Shown piece after piece: positions 44,442-55,600 of a stretch of 64,000 bases of DNA. How positions within the stretch are numbered: the stretch's first letter is position 1; every line of letters begins with the position of its first letter. Source of the stretch: Gloeothece verrucosa PCC 7822. Lineage in GTDB: Bacteria; Cyanobacteriota; Cyanobacteriia; Cyanobacteriales; Microcystaceae. Position numbers and translations under genes: made by a program. The notes under the pieces were generated by a model. That model worked only from the letters and a program-made list of their open reading frames with translations. It was not told where the DNA came from and did not search any database. Location of the stretch: the NCBI RefSeq assembly GCF_000147335.1, contig NC_014501.1:4418001-4482000 (forward strand). The letters run 5' to 3'.

Positions 44442-46489
44442 ATGAGTAGGGAACAGTTAACAAACGACATTTGGAGAGCTTGCGATATTTTGCGCCGTGA
44501 TAATAATTGCGGCGGCATCATGGAATATATTGAACATTTAGCCTGGTTATTGTTTCTTAAGTTTTTGGACGAACAAGAGGATACTTTTGCTCTAGAAGCT
44601 GAGTTGAGGAATGAGAAATATAACTATATTATTGAGGGGGAATATCGGTGGTCAAATTGGGTAACGAATGGGTTAGGTAACAAGAAAAAGAACAGCGATC
44701 AACGAGATACGCCGAAATGGGATGCAGAGACGTTAATGGGGTTTGTTAAAGAGAAATTAATTCCCTATTTAGCCTCTTTATCGGGTTCACCAGAAAGGGA
44801 AGTGATAGCGGGAATTTTTGCAGGAAGAACGGTTATTTTGTGTGATTCTGTTTATAATCTTAAGGATGTATTGGAGATTGTCGATAAGATTGATTTTTCA
44901 AATTCGGATGATATTTATACGGTTTCTCATACCTATGAACATTTATTACAACGTTTAGGAAGTGAGAATAAAATGGCAGGAGAATTTTATACGCCGCGTC
45001 CTGTTATTCGCTTTATGGTAGAGGTGATAGATCCGAAAATTGGGGAAATGGTTTATCAGCCGGCTTGTGGGACTTGCGGCTTTTTAGTGGCGGCTTATGA
45101 GTATATGAAGCAATGGGAAAAAACGCCAAAAGACCGAGAAATTTTACAGCGTTATACCTTTTTCGGACAAGAGAAAAAACGCTTCCAGCTTTATTAGGAA
45201 TGATGAATATGGTATTACATGGGGTGTTAGTTCCTGATATTCGGCGTAAGAATACTTTAGAGGAAGATATTAGAAATGTTGCTAACAAGTATGACATTAT
45301 CTTGACTAATCCTCCTTTTGGCGGTAAGGAAAATAAACAAATTCAAAAGAATTTTCCGGTGTCGGCAAATGCAACGGAGTTATTATTTTTAGAACATATT
45401 ATTAAAAAGTTGAAAGCGGACGATAATGCTAGATGTGGGATGGTTGTACCAGAGGGAACGTTATTTAGAAGCGGCGCTTTTGGGACGGTGAAAGAGTGGT
45501 TATTAAATGATTTTAATTTGGTGATGGTGGTGAGTTTACCACCGGGAACATTTGCGGCTTATTCGGATGTGAAAGCGGCGTTGTTGTTTTTTGAAAGGGG
45601 AAAGCAAGGGGATGAGGTTTTATATCAAGAGGTTGTGTTACCGGAGGAGTTGAAAAAGTTTAGTAAAGGGAATCCTATTGATGATAGTCATTTTGGTCAA
45701 GTTCGGGAAATTTGGCAACAAATGAAAGCGTATCAACAGGGGAAGGGAAAGAAACCCGAGGTAACGGAGTTTAGTTGGTTTGAAAAGACGGAAGATTTAA
45801 TTAAGCGGGGGTTTGATTTATCAGCGAAAAATCCCAATACGGCGGAACGGGAAAAGTTAGCTGAACCTTCGGTATTGTTGGATAGAATTATTAGTAATAA
45901 TGAGAAGTTACAGCGAATAGTAGCAAGAATTGAATCTTTATTAGGGCAAATTAAACATAATCGTTTACTGCTTGAACAAATGCGGCAGGATACAGAACAG
46001 TTATTACCTAATTCGTTAGATGAAGTTTTTAAAAAACTAGATTCTAAACGACAAACATTGCTTAATGTTATTCAAGCTAAACCTAGAAATGGATGGTCGC
46101 CAGAATGTGATAATAATCCTGATGGTACTCCTGTGTTAAAACTTGGTGCAGTCTTACGATTTCAGTATAATCCCGATGAAATAAAACGAACCAGCTTACC
46201 CACTAATTCAAAGGCACATTATTGGTTAGAAGCAGGAGATTTTTTAATATCTAGAAGTAATACCCTTGAGTTAGTTGGTCATGCTTCGATTTATTCAGGT
46301 ATTCCTTATCCTTGTATTTATCCAGATACAATGATGCGTTTTAAAGTTAATCCAATGAAAGCTGACAGCAAATTTTTACTTTATTGGTTGCAATCAAAAG
46401 AAGTTCGTAATTACATACAAAGTAAGGCTTCAGGTGCAAGTCCAACTATGAAAAAGATTAGACAAGATACTGTTTGTAATATTCCTTAA
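44442..46489 (+). pseudogene. hsdM: Frameshifted type I DNA methyltransferase fused to a specificity domain (hsdM-hsdS)
   Basis: The first frame (44442-45197) has the HsdM N-terminal domain (SREQLTNDIWRACDILRRDN, YIEHLAWLLFLKFLDEQED) and motif I in the altered form QPACGTCGFL. At the A6 run 45174-45179 one base is missing; the second frame takes over with KTLPALLGMMNMVLHGV, the N6-adenine motif NPPFGG, and continues to 46489. After ~residue 470 of the joined protein it becomes HsdS-like: a coiled-coil spacer, then one target-recognition domain (GWSPE, PVLKLGAV, GDFLISRSNT, SGASPTMKKI). It stops at CNIP, short of the usual PLPPLSEQ. No hsdR follows. It may be dead or rescued by slippage at the A run. 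Confidence 0.8.
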
Positions 46490-46961
46490 AGGAAACGGAA
46501 ATCAATTATTAGGGTTCGTTATCCAAGGACTAGAAACCACAGAGATTAATTCTGTTACCTTCTATCCTCAAGCAAATGAGAGTAACCCTCCCTTCCTCCT
46601 AGTTGATACAATCTCAACTGAAAACCAAAAACTATCTATCTATATTCCTTTAGATAGAAATCAACCGAATATCGTTCAAAGTCAAGACTTATTTAAACCC
46701 AAAAGCAATAATCCTGACCTTAGTTATCGTTTATATTCTACAGCAGTTAAAGGAATAGCGATCGCAACTTATCCAGACACAATCATCACAAAAGAGAGTA
46801 TTAGTGTATTAGGGGTATTAATCCCAAGTAAACAGATTATAGATAAAAATTATGACCTCAGACCCGAAGAATATATCAATAAACAAACTGAAACCCGTTC
46901 AAGCAAATCTCCAGTTAAACTTCTTAACGATATCTATACCAACCAAAGAAAACTCGCGTAA
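46488..46961 (+). pseudogene. Open frame without start codon behind the broken hsdM-hsdS gene
   Basis: A 157-codon stop-free frame follows immediately, read in the +1 frame relative to hsdM: KGNGNQLLGFVIQGLETTEI ... LSYRLYSTAVKGIAIATYPD ... SKQIIDKNYDLRPEEYINK, ending TAA 46959-46961. It has no ATG for most of its length. The ending NYDLRPEEYI resembles C-terminal parts of type I methylases/specificity subunits. It may be the displaced 3' end of a related gene joined by deletion. Function not recognised beyond that. Confidence 0.45.
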
Positions 46962-47293
46962 TACATCGCACTTAGGAGCGTTCATTTCATTGCTCAAAAT
47001 AATCTTCTTCTCTAAAGATTTAAACGGGGATTAGTCAACTCTGTTGAATATTTTTTTTTATTCCTGAATAATGCGGTTTAAAGTTAATAACCAACAACAA
47101 AAAGTTAAATTCACAAATGGGAATCACTAACCTTGTAAAACATGAATTTTTGTAACGTTTTTGGTTAATTGATATATGTAAATTTATTTAAACTATTGCG
47201 AATTTTTAGCTTAACTTTAAAGCTCTGAAAAACAATATATGCAATTCAAGCATAGTTAATTTATAATTAAAATAAAAAAAGGGGAAATGTAAG
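46962..47293. other. 332-base AT-rich spacer
   Basis: Very AT-rich, without an ORF or clear hairpin. It contains the promoter region of the kinase gene at 47294, whose Shine-Dalgarno GGGGAAA lies ~8 bases before the ATG. A second transposon end was looked for here and not found. Confidence 0.5.
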
Positions 47294-50200
47294 ATGGAAA
47301 ACCCAACAAAAGCAAATATTTTATTAGTCGATGATCAGCCCACTCATTTAATCTTAATAGAAAAACTTATTAAAGATTTAAAACACAATGTAATTATAGC
47401 CAACTCGGGGCAGGAAGTATTAAACTATTTACGTTTCCATAAACAAGAGCTTGCTGCCATTATTTTAGATGTAAATATGCCGGGAATGAATGGATTTCAA
47501 GTGGCGGAGAAAATCAAAGCTTTACCCGAACATCAAGAAACCCCTATTATCTTTTTAACCGGCACTGATTTTAATGATATTAGTAAATATAAAGGTTATA
47601 ATTTAGGAGCTATTGATTATCTTTCAAAGCCAGTTGATATACAAATTTTACGGTATAAAATTTCTAGTCTTATTGAAATTTTCCAACATAAAAAATATTT
47701 AAAACAACAAGCTGAAGAACTCGCTATCACCAACGTATCCTTACATAATCAAGTCGTTAAAATTCAAGCAATTGAGCAATATCTTAATCAGGTAAATCTA
47801 AATTTAGAAAAATTAGTTGAACAACGAACCGCTCAACTCCAAAAAGTGAATTCTGAGCTACAGCAAGAAATTCAACAGCGTCGCCATATAGAAGAAGTCT
47901 TAAGGATGATAGCTCTAAGTTTTTCAAGGAAAAGTGGAAAAGATTTTTTTTGTTCTTTGGTTGAATATCTTGCTAAAGCGGAAGAGGTAGACTATGCTTT
48001 TGTAGTTGAATTGACATCTAACTCACATTTCCTTAAACCAGTTGCTATCTATCCTGAAGAAGCCTTGACAGCAAATATAATATTTGATTTAAAAAACGGT
48101 CCTTGTGAAGAAGTTTTAAAAAACGGATTTTCTGTTTATGAAAATCAAGTTTTAATAAAATTCCCTAATCATAAATTAGTCCAAAATCTCCAAATAGAAA
48201 GCTATGCAGGAATCACTTTATTTAATTCAGAAAATCAGCCTTTAGGAATTTTGGGGATTATGAGCAAACAGCCTTTAAATAAACCCGAATTGACCACAGA
48301 AATTTTGAAAATATTTGCCGTTCGTACAGAATTAGAATTACAACAACAAAAAACCGCAAAAATTTTACAAGATTCAGAAAACCTACATCGTCTTATTCTG
48401 ACTAATATTTCTGATTCTGTATTCATTACTGATGATCAAGGTTTTTTCACTTTTATCTGCCCCAATACTGAACAAATTTTTGGCTATGATTATCAAGAGA
48501 TTAAGTTCATGAAAAATATTAAAAATTTATTGGGAGATATTTTTGATACTCAACAAGAATTAACCCAGTTTGAGAAAATTATTAATCTTGAAAAAGTTAT
48601 TATTAATAAATTTGGTGAACGACGAGTTTTATTGATTAACATTCAACAAGTTAGTATTGCTCAAGGAACTATTCTTTATACTTGTCGAGAAATTACTCAT
48701 CGAAAAAAAGCTGAAGAAATTTTACAGGATAGAGAAGAACAATTCCGTCAACTAGCTGAAAATATTCGAGATGTTTTTTTTATTCATGATTCTCATTCAT
48801 ACCAATTGATTTACATTAGTCCAGCTTTTGAAAAAATTTGGGGCATTAAACAAGAGAAAGTCTATGAAGACTCTTTAATATGGATGAATTCCATTTATCC
48901 GGAAGACCGAGAAAAAGTGATCAATAAAGTCAAACAAGAACAAGCAAATCAACCGACTCAACTAGAGTATCGTATAGTTAAACCCAACCAAGAAATTCGT
49001 TGGATTCGAGTCAGGAGTTTTCCGGTTTTTAATAATTTAGGAGAAGTCTATCGAATTGTGGGAATTGCTGAAGATATTACCGAACGAAAACAAGCAGATC
49101 AATTAATATATGAAAGTGAACAGCGTTATCGAAATTTGATCAATAATTTACATGCAGGTGTGATTGTTCATGGTTCAGATAGTCAAATTTTACTCTGTAA
49201 TTCTAAAGCAGTAGAATTGTTAGGAATCGAGCGAGAATGTCTCCTAGAAAAAACTGCGCTTGATCCGGTTTGGCATTTTTTAAAAGAAGATGGAAGCTTG
49301 ATGTCTTTAAAAGATTATCCAGTCAATCAGGTTATCGCTACAAAAAAATCTTTAACGAACTATGTTGTAGGAGTTATTCGTAAAAATAGTAAAACCTTAA
49401 TTTGGGGTTTAGTCAATGCTTTTCCTGAATTGGATATTGAGGGAAATTTGACTCAAATTGTTGTTACTTTTTTCGATATTACTGAACGTCAAGAAACTGA
49501 GTTAAAATTACAAAAGATGAATGAAGAGTTAGAATTAAAAATTGAGGAAAGGACTTATCACTTACATCAAGCTAACCAACAATTAAGACTCGAAATTTTT
49601 GAGCGCGAACAGGCAGAACTTGCTTTAGAAGAAAATAAAGCTTTTTTACGTAATGTTATTGATAATGTACCTTCGATGATTTTTGTTAAAGATGCTGACA
49701 GCCGCGTAATTTTAGCTAACAATTTTTTAGCCAAGTTTTATAACAAAAGCATTGACCAAATAGAAGGACAGCAACATATAGAATTTGTTCCTGATTTAGC
49801 TGACCAAAAAAAATTCTTGCAAGAAGATCAGCAAGTTTTCAAATCTTTAGAAACATTGTTGATTCCGGAACAAACTATAACCTTGCCTTCCGGTGAAGTT
49901 CGCTATTTTCAAACCAGCAAAACTCCTTTAATCTCTATAGATGGAAAAGTGAAATATCTATTAGGGGTAGCCACAGATATTACTGAACGGAAAAATTTTG
50001 AACAACAGTTAGAAATCGCTTTAGCCCAAGAGAAAGAACTTCATAAGCTGAAAATTCAGTTTATTGATCTTATTTCTCATGAATTCCGTACTCCTTTAAC
50101 GGCTATTTTAGGCAGTGCCGAGTTTGTTGAACGACATGGAGAACAACTAAAAGCTGAAAAAAAAGAAAAGCATTTACGTAATATTCTTCTTGCTGGACGG

Positions 50201-50755
50201 AGACTTAATGAATTAGTGGATGATGTATTATCGATTAGCCGAGCAGAATCCGGTAAACTAGAATTTAACCCTACTCCTTTAGACTTTGTAGAATTTTGTC
50301 AAAATTTAATTGAAGAAATTCAATTTGGCTTTGCTAAAAATCATCATATTGAATTATTGCTCAAAGGATTCGTTCCTGAAAAAGACTGTAATATCTGCTA
50401 TCTTGATGAAAAGTGTTTGCGACATATTTTAATTAATTTACTTTCTAACGCGACTAAATATTCGGCGGTTGATAGTTTAATTCAATTATCTTTGGACTGT
50501 CAAGAACAGCAAATCATTTTTCAAATTAGCGATCAAGGAATTGGTATTCCTCTAGAAGACCAATCTCTTCTTTTTGAACCCTTTTACCGAGCTAATAATG
50601 TTCATACTATACCGGGAACCGGACTCGGACTCAAGATTGTACAAACTTATGTAACCTTGCACAAGGGAAAAGTAGAGTTTATTAGCGAGGAAGGGGAAGG
50701 TACAACTTTTACAGTGACTTTACCACGATACAAAAATTTACAAAGTTATGGTTAA
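47294..50755 (+). CDS. Cytoplasmic histidine kinase with N-terminal receiver (REC-GAF-PASx4-HisKA-HATPase)
   Basis: 1153 residues. Receiver (1-125; ILLVDDQP, AAIILDVNMPGMNGFQV, DYLSKPVD), a coiled coil (~130-205), GAF-like domain (~210-350), three PAS domains to ~745 (the second and third end in EDITERK/FDITER), coiled coil, a fourth PAS (~795-915), HisKA with LISHEFRTPLTAILG, and HATPase (GTGLGLKIVQTYVTLHKG). There is no membrane helix. The GAF lacks a bilin-type Cys-His. The next gene, a c-di-GMP phosphodiesterase with a receiver, overlaps its end by eight bases and is the probable target. Confidence 0.9.
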   Translation: MENPTKANILLVDDQPTHLILIEKLIKDLKHNVIIANSGQEVLNYLRFHKQELAAIILDVNMPGMNGFQVAEKIKALPEHQETPIIFLTGTDFNDISKYKGYNLGAIDYLSKPVDIQILRYKISSLIEIFQHKKYLKQQAEELAITNVSLHNQVVKIQAIEQYLNQVNLNLEKLVEQRTAQLQKVNSELQQEIQQRRHIEEVLRMIALSFSRKSGKDFFCSLVEYLAKAEEVDYAFVVELTSNSHFLKPVAIYPEEALTANIIFDLKNGPCEEVLKNGFSVYENQVLIKFPNHKLVQNLQIESYAGITLFNSENQPLGILGIMSKQPLNKPELTTEILKIFAVRTELELQQQKTAKILQDSENLHRLILTNISDSVFITDDQGFFTFICPNTEQIFGYDYQEIKFMKNIKNLLGDIFDTQQELTQFEKIINLEKVIINKFGERRVLLINIQQVSIAQGTILYTCREITHRKKAEEILQDREEQFRQLAENIRDVFFIHDSHSYQLIYISPAFEKIWGIKQEKVYEDSLIWMNSIYPEDREKVINKVKQEQANQPTQLEYRIVKPNQEIRWIRVRSFPVFNNLGEVYRIVGIAEDITERKQADQLIYESEQRYRNLINNLHAGVIVHGSDSQILLCNSKAVELLGIERECLLEKTALDPVWHFLKEDGSLMSLKDYPVNQVIATKKSLTNYVVGVIRKNSKTLIWGLVNAFPELDIEGNLTQIVVTFFDITERQETELKLQKMNEELELKIEERTYHLHQANQQLRLEIFEREQAELALEENKAFLRNVIDNVPSMIFVKDADSRVILANNFLAKFYNKSIDQIEGQQHIEFVPDLADQKKFLQEDQQVFKSLETLLIPEQTITLPSGEVRYFQTSKTPLISIDGKVKYLLGVATDITERKNFEQQLEIALAQEKELHKLKIQFIDLISHEFRTPLTAILGSAEFVERHGEQLKAEKKEKHLRNILLAGRRLNELVDDVLSISRAESGKLEFNPTPLDFVEFCQNLIEEIQFGFAKNHHIELLLKGFVPEKDCNICYLDEKCLRHILINLLSNATKYSAVDSLIQLSLDCQEQQIIFQISDQGIGIPLEDQSLLFEPFYRANNVHTIPGTGLGLKIVQTYVTLHKGKVEFISEEGEGTTFTVTLPRYKNLQSYG

Positions 50756-52589
50756 TTTAATTAAGTTTAAGGGCAGTATAAATATTAAATACAATTATTT
50801 AATTGAAGAAACTGCCGTGACCACAATTTTAGTCATTGAAGACGATGAAATTATTCGAGATATTATTAATGATATATTATCTCTAGTGGGTTTTGATGTT
50901 ATTGAAGCTACCAATGGGCAACAGGGTTTAGAAATTGCTCTTTCTACTTACCCAGACTTAATTATCTGCGATATTATGATGCCTCAACTCGATGGTTATG
51001 GTGTACTACAAGCCCTACAGTGCCATTCCACAACAGAATCTATTCCTTTTATATTTCTGACTGCTAAAGGAACGCCAGTTAATATTAGAGAAGGAATGGA
51101 TTTAGGAGCCGATGATTACCTCACTAAACCTTTTAGCGAAGAAGGACTTTTAAAAGCTGTTACTACTCGTCTTAAAAAACGAGCTTCAATTGAATTGCAA
51201 TATATAAACAAAATTCAGGAAATTCAAAATAAACTAGAGTTTCTCCTACATCATGATCCTTTGACCAATTTACCTAATCAACTTTTATTAAGAAAATTTT
51301 TTCAAGAATTCATTTCAAAGCAAAAAAGTTCTCAAACCGCTAAAGATACTCAAACTCCCGACAATAAAAATCAATCTTTTATTCCTATCCTATCTATTGG
51401 TTTAGATCGCTTTGAACGAATTCATGAAAGTTTTGGTTATGAAATTAGTGATATTTTATTAAAATTGGTCGCTCAACGTTTAGTAAGCTGTGTCCATAAA
51501 CAAGGAATAATTGCTCGTCTAAGTGAAGATGAATTTGTCATTATTCTTAATCCGGTTGTAGATAAACATTTTGCCTCCCAAATAGCCGAGCATATTATTA
51601 ATACTTTTTCTCATCCTTTTATGATTGAGAGTCAGGAAGTTTTTATTACCCTAAGTTTAGGAATAGTCATTTATCCTCGTGATAGTCAAAAATTGCAGGA
51701 ATTAATCCAAAAATCCAAAGCAATAATGAAACGAGTAAAACAAATGGGTGGCAACTCTTACGAATTTTATAGCCGCTTAATTGAAAAAAATGTTGTTTCA
51801 GATTATTTAGACTTAGAAACGGATCTCCGTCATGCTTTAGAACGAAATGAATTTGAAGTTTACTATCAACCTAAAGTGAGTTGTGAAACGGGTAAAATTG
51901 TTGGAGCGGAAGCATTATGTCGTTGGAACAATCCAAAAAGGGGAATGGTATCACCCGGAATTTTTGTGCCTATTGCCGAGGAAATAGGATTAATAGAACC
52001 TCTGGGAGAATGGGTGTTAAGAACAGCTTGTAAACAGGCAAAAGATTGGCAAAAAAAAGGTTTAAATCCGATTAAAATAGCTGTCAATATTTCTGCTCGT
52101 CAATTTAATCAAAAAAATCTAGCACTGTGGTTAAGTAATATTTTAGAAGAAATTAATTTTAATGGTCAGTTATTAGAATTAGAATTAACAGAAAGTATGT
52201 TACTCGAAAATCCGTCAATTTCTGTTTTAAAATTACGAGGGCTAAAAACCTTGGGAGTGAAAATCGCTATTGATGATTTTGGAACGGGGTATTCTTCATT
52301 AAGTTATTTACAGCAGTTTCCTTTTGATATTTTAAAAATTGATCGTTGTTTTGTTAAAAATATTGATCAAAATGTCAAAAATGCAGAAATTACAAAAGCT
52401 CTTATTTCTTTAGCTCACCATTTAAATTTAGTTGTTGTTGCTGAAGGTGTAGAAACTAAACCTGAGTTATCTTTTTTAAAAACATATAACTGCGATGAAA
52501 TCCAAGGATTTTTATTTAGCCGCCCTCTGCCGGCTTCTGAGTTTGAACGTTTAGCCACTGGAGAATTGAATTTTATGAATTTAACGTAG
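50748..52589 (+). CDS. Response regulator with degenerate GGDEF and intact EAL phosphodiesterase domain
   Basis: 613 residues from ATG 50748, which overlaps the upstream kinase by 8 bases; a GTG at 50817 would give MTTILVIEDD, the more usual start of a receiver, and may be the real one. Receiver (~24-145; DLIICDIMMPQLDGYG), GGDEF-like domain (~165-335) with the motif changed to SEDEF, so no cyclase activity is expected, and EAL domain (~350-600) with EALCRW, NISARQFN, ELTES, IDDFGTGYSSL, LKID and VAEGVE all in place. It should hydrolyse cyclic di-GMP under control of its receiver. Confidence 0.9.
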   Translation: MVNLIKFKGSINIKYNYLIEETAVTTILVIEDDEIIRDIINDILSLVGFDVIEATNGQQGLEIALSTYPDLIICDIMMPQLDGYGVLQALQCHSTTESIPFIFLTAKGTPVNIREGMDLGADDYLTKPFSEEGLLKAVTTRLKKRASIELQYINKIQEIQNKLEFLLHHDPLTNLPNQLLLRKFFQEFISKQKSSQTAKDTQTPDNKNQSFIPILSIGLDRFERIHESFGYEISDILLKLVAQRLVSCVHKQGIIARLSEDEFVIILNPVVDKHFASQIAEHIINTFSHPFMIESQEVFITLSLGIVIYPRDSQKLQELIQKSKAIMKRVKQMGGNSYEFYSRLIEKNVVSDYLDLETDLRHALERNEFEVYYQPKVSCETGKIVGAEALCRWNNPKRGMVSPGIFVPIAEEIGLIEPLGEWVLRTACKQAKDWQKKGLNPIKIAVNISARQFNQKNLALWLSNILEEINFNGQLLELELTESMLLENPSISVLKLRGLKTLGVKIAIDDFGTGYSSLSYLQQFPFDILKIDRCFVKNIDQNVKNAEITKALISLAHHLNLVVVAEGVETKPELSFLKTYNCDEIQGFLFSRPLPASEFERLATGELNFMNLT

Positions 52590-52656
52590 TTTTTCTATGC
52601 CGCTCAATTAAAATTAAGGCAAACAGTCTTCTACTGAGTTTACCCTAACCTTAAAC

Positions 52657-55600
52657 ATGATTATTCCCTTCCCACAACTCACGCCGGCGATTGTGCGAAA
52701 TCCTTTAGTGCTTTCACCAGATACTAAAGTTTTAGAAGCGATCACCTCTTTGATCAATCAACGCTCACAACCGGTTAAATCAAATTGTGCTGTCGTGGTA
52801 GAAAATGGGCAAATTGTAGGAATTGTCACCAAAGGAGATATTTTAGTTGCACTAGCACAGTCGCAAACTCTCGATTTCTTGACCATCAGTCAGGTGATGA
52901 GTTCTCCTGTTGTCATGCTGCGAGAATCTGAGTTTACTGGTTTAGAGTCGGCAATCAACTTGTTTCAAACTCATTCAATTGATCATCTACCGATTATTGA
53001 CTCAGAGAATCACCTTGTCGGGTTACTCACTTCAGACAGCCTATCGGCAGTTATCCAATCATATATAATGAAGGATCAAAAAATAGCTGAGAAAAAAACA
53101 ACTCTTCAATTAGAAAACTCTTTTCAAGCCGCGATTTTAGACGAAATTAATCATATTAGTTCACCAAAACAAGAACAAAGAAAACTCCAAGAAAGTGAAC
53201 TTAATTATACTTCTTTAGCAGAAATCGCTCCCATTGGCATTTTTCGCACCGATACTCAGGGTTACTGTGTTTATGTGAATCCTCGTTGGTGTGAGATCGC
53301 CGGATTAACTTCAGAAGAAGCGAAAGGAAAGGGATGGGAACAAGTCCTCCATCCGGATGATGATGATGAGGTGAGCGCTCAATGGTATCGAAGCGTTGAG
53401 GAAAATCGCCTTTTTCAACTGGAATATCGTTTTAAACGACCTAATGGAGAGATAAGATATGTTTATGGTCAATCCGTCGCACTAAGAGACATTAATCAGC
53501 AGATTATTGGTTATTTAGGCACAATTACTGATATTACTGAGCAAAAGAAAACAGAATACCGCTTAAAAGAAGCCCTACGCTTGGCAAAATTAGGCAACTG
53601 GGAACTCGATGTTCAAAACAATATTGGCTATTGGTCAGAAGAAGTTTTTCACATTTTTGGCAGAGAACCTCAGCCATTTAGCCCTTCTTTTGATGGCTTT
53701 TTAGAATTAGTTCATCCCGATGATCGCTCGAAAGTTGTCGCCTCCTATACTCAGCACCTAGAAAAGCGAATTCCTCACGAAGTGGTTCATCGTGTGCCGA
53801 TGCCTGATGGACGGATTAAAGTTGTAGTAGAACGATGCGAAACTGCCTATGATGCCGAAGGCAAACCGATTCACTCATTAGGAACCGTTCAAGATATTAC
53901 AGAGTATTATAAACAAGAAACTATACTCAAAAAACTGCTGGCAGGGACATCTAATACTCTGACTCAAGAGTTTTTCTCGGCTTTAGTGCGCCATATTGCC
54001 GAAGCCTTAGAAGTCTCCTATGTGATTATTGCAGAATTAATTGATGAGCGGCTGCACACTTTCGCCTTTTGGGGAGATGAACAATTACAGAAAAATATTG
54101 ATGTGGCAATTTGTCAAACTCCTTGTGAATATGTTATTAAAGACGGATTTTTTTATTGTTCTCATAGTATTCAAGAGCAATTTCCCCAAAATACCCATTT
54201 AGCCCAAATGCAAGCCGAGAGTTATTTGGGCATAGTGTTAACGGATAAAAATAGTCATCCCATCGGCATCCTTTGCGTTTTAGATGTAAAACCGATGGAT
54301 AGAGAAACCGCCGAAATGATCCAACAAATTTTACAAATTTTTGCCGGACGAGCTTCTGCGGAACTGGAACGAAAGCGTAGCGATGAAGCCCTACAGCAAC
54401 TTAAGGCTACCTTAGAAGCGCAAGTCGAGGAAAGAACCCAACAGTTACAAGAAAGTCAGCGATTTATACAACAGATTACCGATCAATCTCCTAGTATTTT
54501 ATATCTCTACGATCTTCAAGAACAACGAAATATCTATATCAATCAAGAGGTTTCCCGGATTTTGGGCTACAGTCCCACAGAAATACAAGAGATGGGAAAT
54601 CTTATAATATCTCGTTTAATACACCCGCAAGATTTAAGCCGATTCAATCGATATCTCGAACAGCTTAAGCAAGCCCAGGATCACGAAATTTTAGGCGTTG
54701 AATACAGATTTCAAGATATTAAAGGTCAGTGGCGATGGTTTTCAGGTCGAGATGCTGTTTTTAGCCGAGATTCACAAGGAAGAGTTAAACAAGTGATTGG
54801 CGTAGCGCAAGATATTACCGAACGAAAACAAGCCGAACAAACCCTTTATCTTCAAGCACAACAAGAAAAACTCTTGCGAGAAATTAATCAGCGAATTCGT
54901 CAATCTCTTGACCTTCAGACCATTTTTGACACCGCTTGTCAAGAAATCCTTCTATTACTTCAGGTAGATCGGGTGGGAATTTTCCGCTTTGATCCTGAAT
55001 CTCATTACGATGATGGAGAATTTATCGCTGAGGCAATGGTGGCGGGATTACCTTCTGCAATAGCGATTCACGTTCACGATCACTGTTTTGGGGAAAAATT
55101 TTCATCTCTCTATGCTCAGGGCAAATTTTTGGCCGTTGATGATATTAATAATAGTGAACTGATGGACTGTCACCGTGAGATCTTATCTCAGTTTCAGATT
55201 AAAGCCCATTTAGTGCTGCCGTTATTGTGTGAAGAACAGTTGTGGGGTTTACTTTGTGTACATCAATGTTATGATACTCGTCACTGGAAAGAAGCAGAAA
55301 TTAAGTTACTCCAACAAATTACCCATCAATTAACGATTGCTATTCAGCAAGCCAGTTTATATGAACAAATACGGCAAAAACTCCGCCAACAACAAGCCAT
55401 TGCTGCTATTGTTCAACAGGTTCGTCAATCTCTCAATATCGAGGAGATTTTAAACACCATTACCCAAGATGTGAGAGCCTTATTTGACTGTGATCGGGTG
55501 ATTATTTTTCGTCTGTATTCTGATGGGGGAAGCCGAATTATTGAAGAGTCCGTTTCTACTGAATTTCTCCCACTCAAATATTGTCACTGGGATGATGAAA

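Noticed and set aside
45013-45297. Reverse ORF across the hsdM frameshift
   Set aside because: Lies over conserved methyltransferase coding sequence and has no similarity that I recognise.
46962-47293. Possible second end of the putative transposon
   Set aside because: No CARCGACA-type boxes or TGTACA tip in inverse orientation; one TTCACAAATGG stretch is too little.
47294-50755. Bilin-binding GAF in the first kinase of the signalling cluster
   Set aside because: The GAF-like part (~210-350) has no Cys-His motif at the chromophore site.
50748-52589. Active diguanylate cyclase in this protein
   Set aside because: The GGDEF signature is SEDEF, lacking the glycines needed for GTP binding; only the EAL domain keeps its catalytic set.
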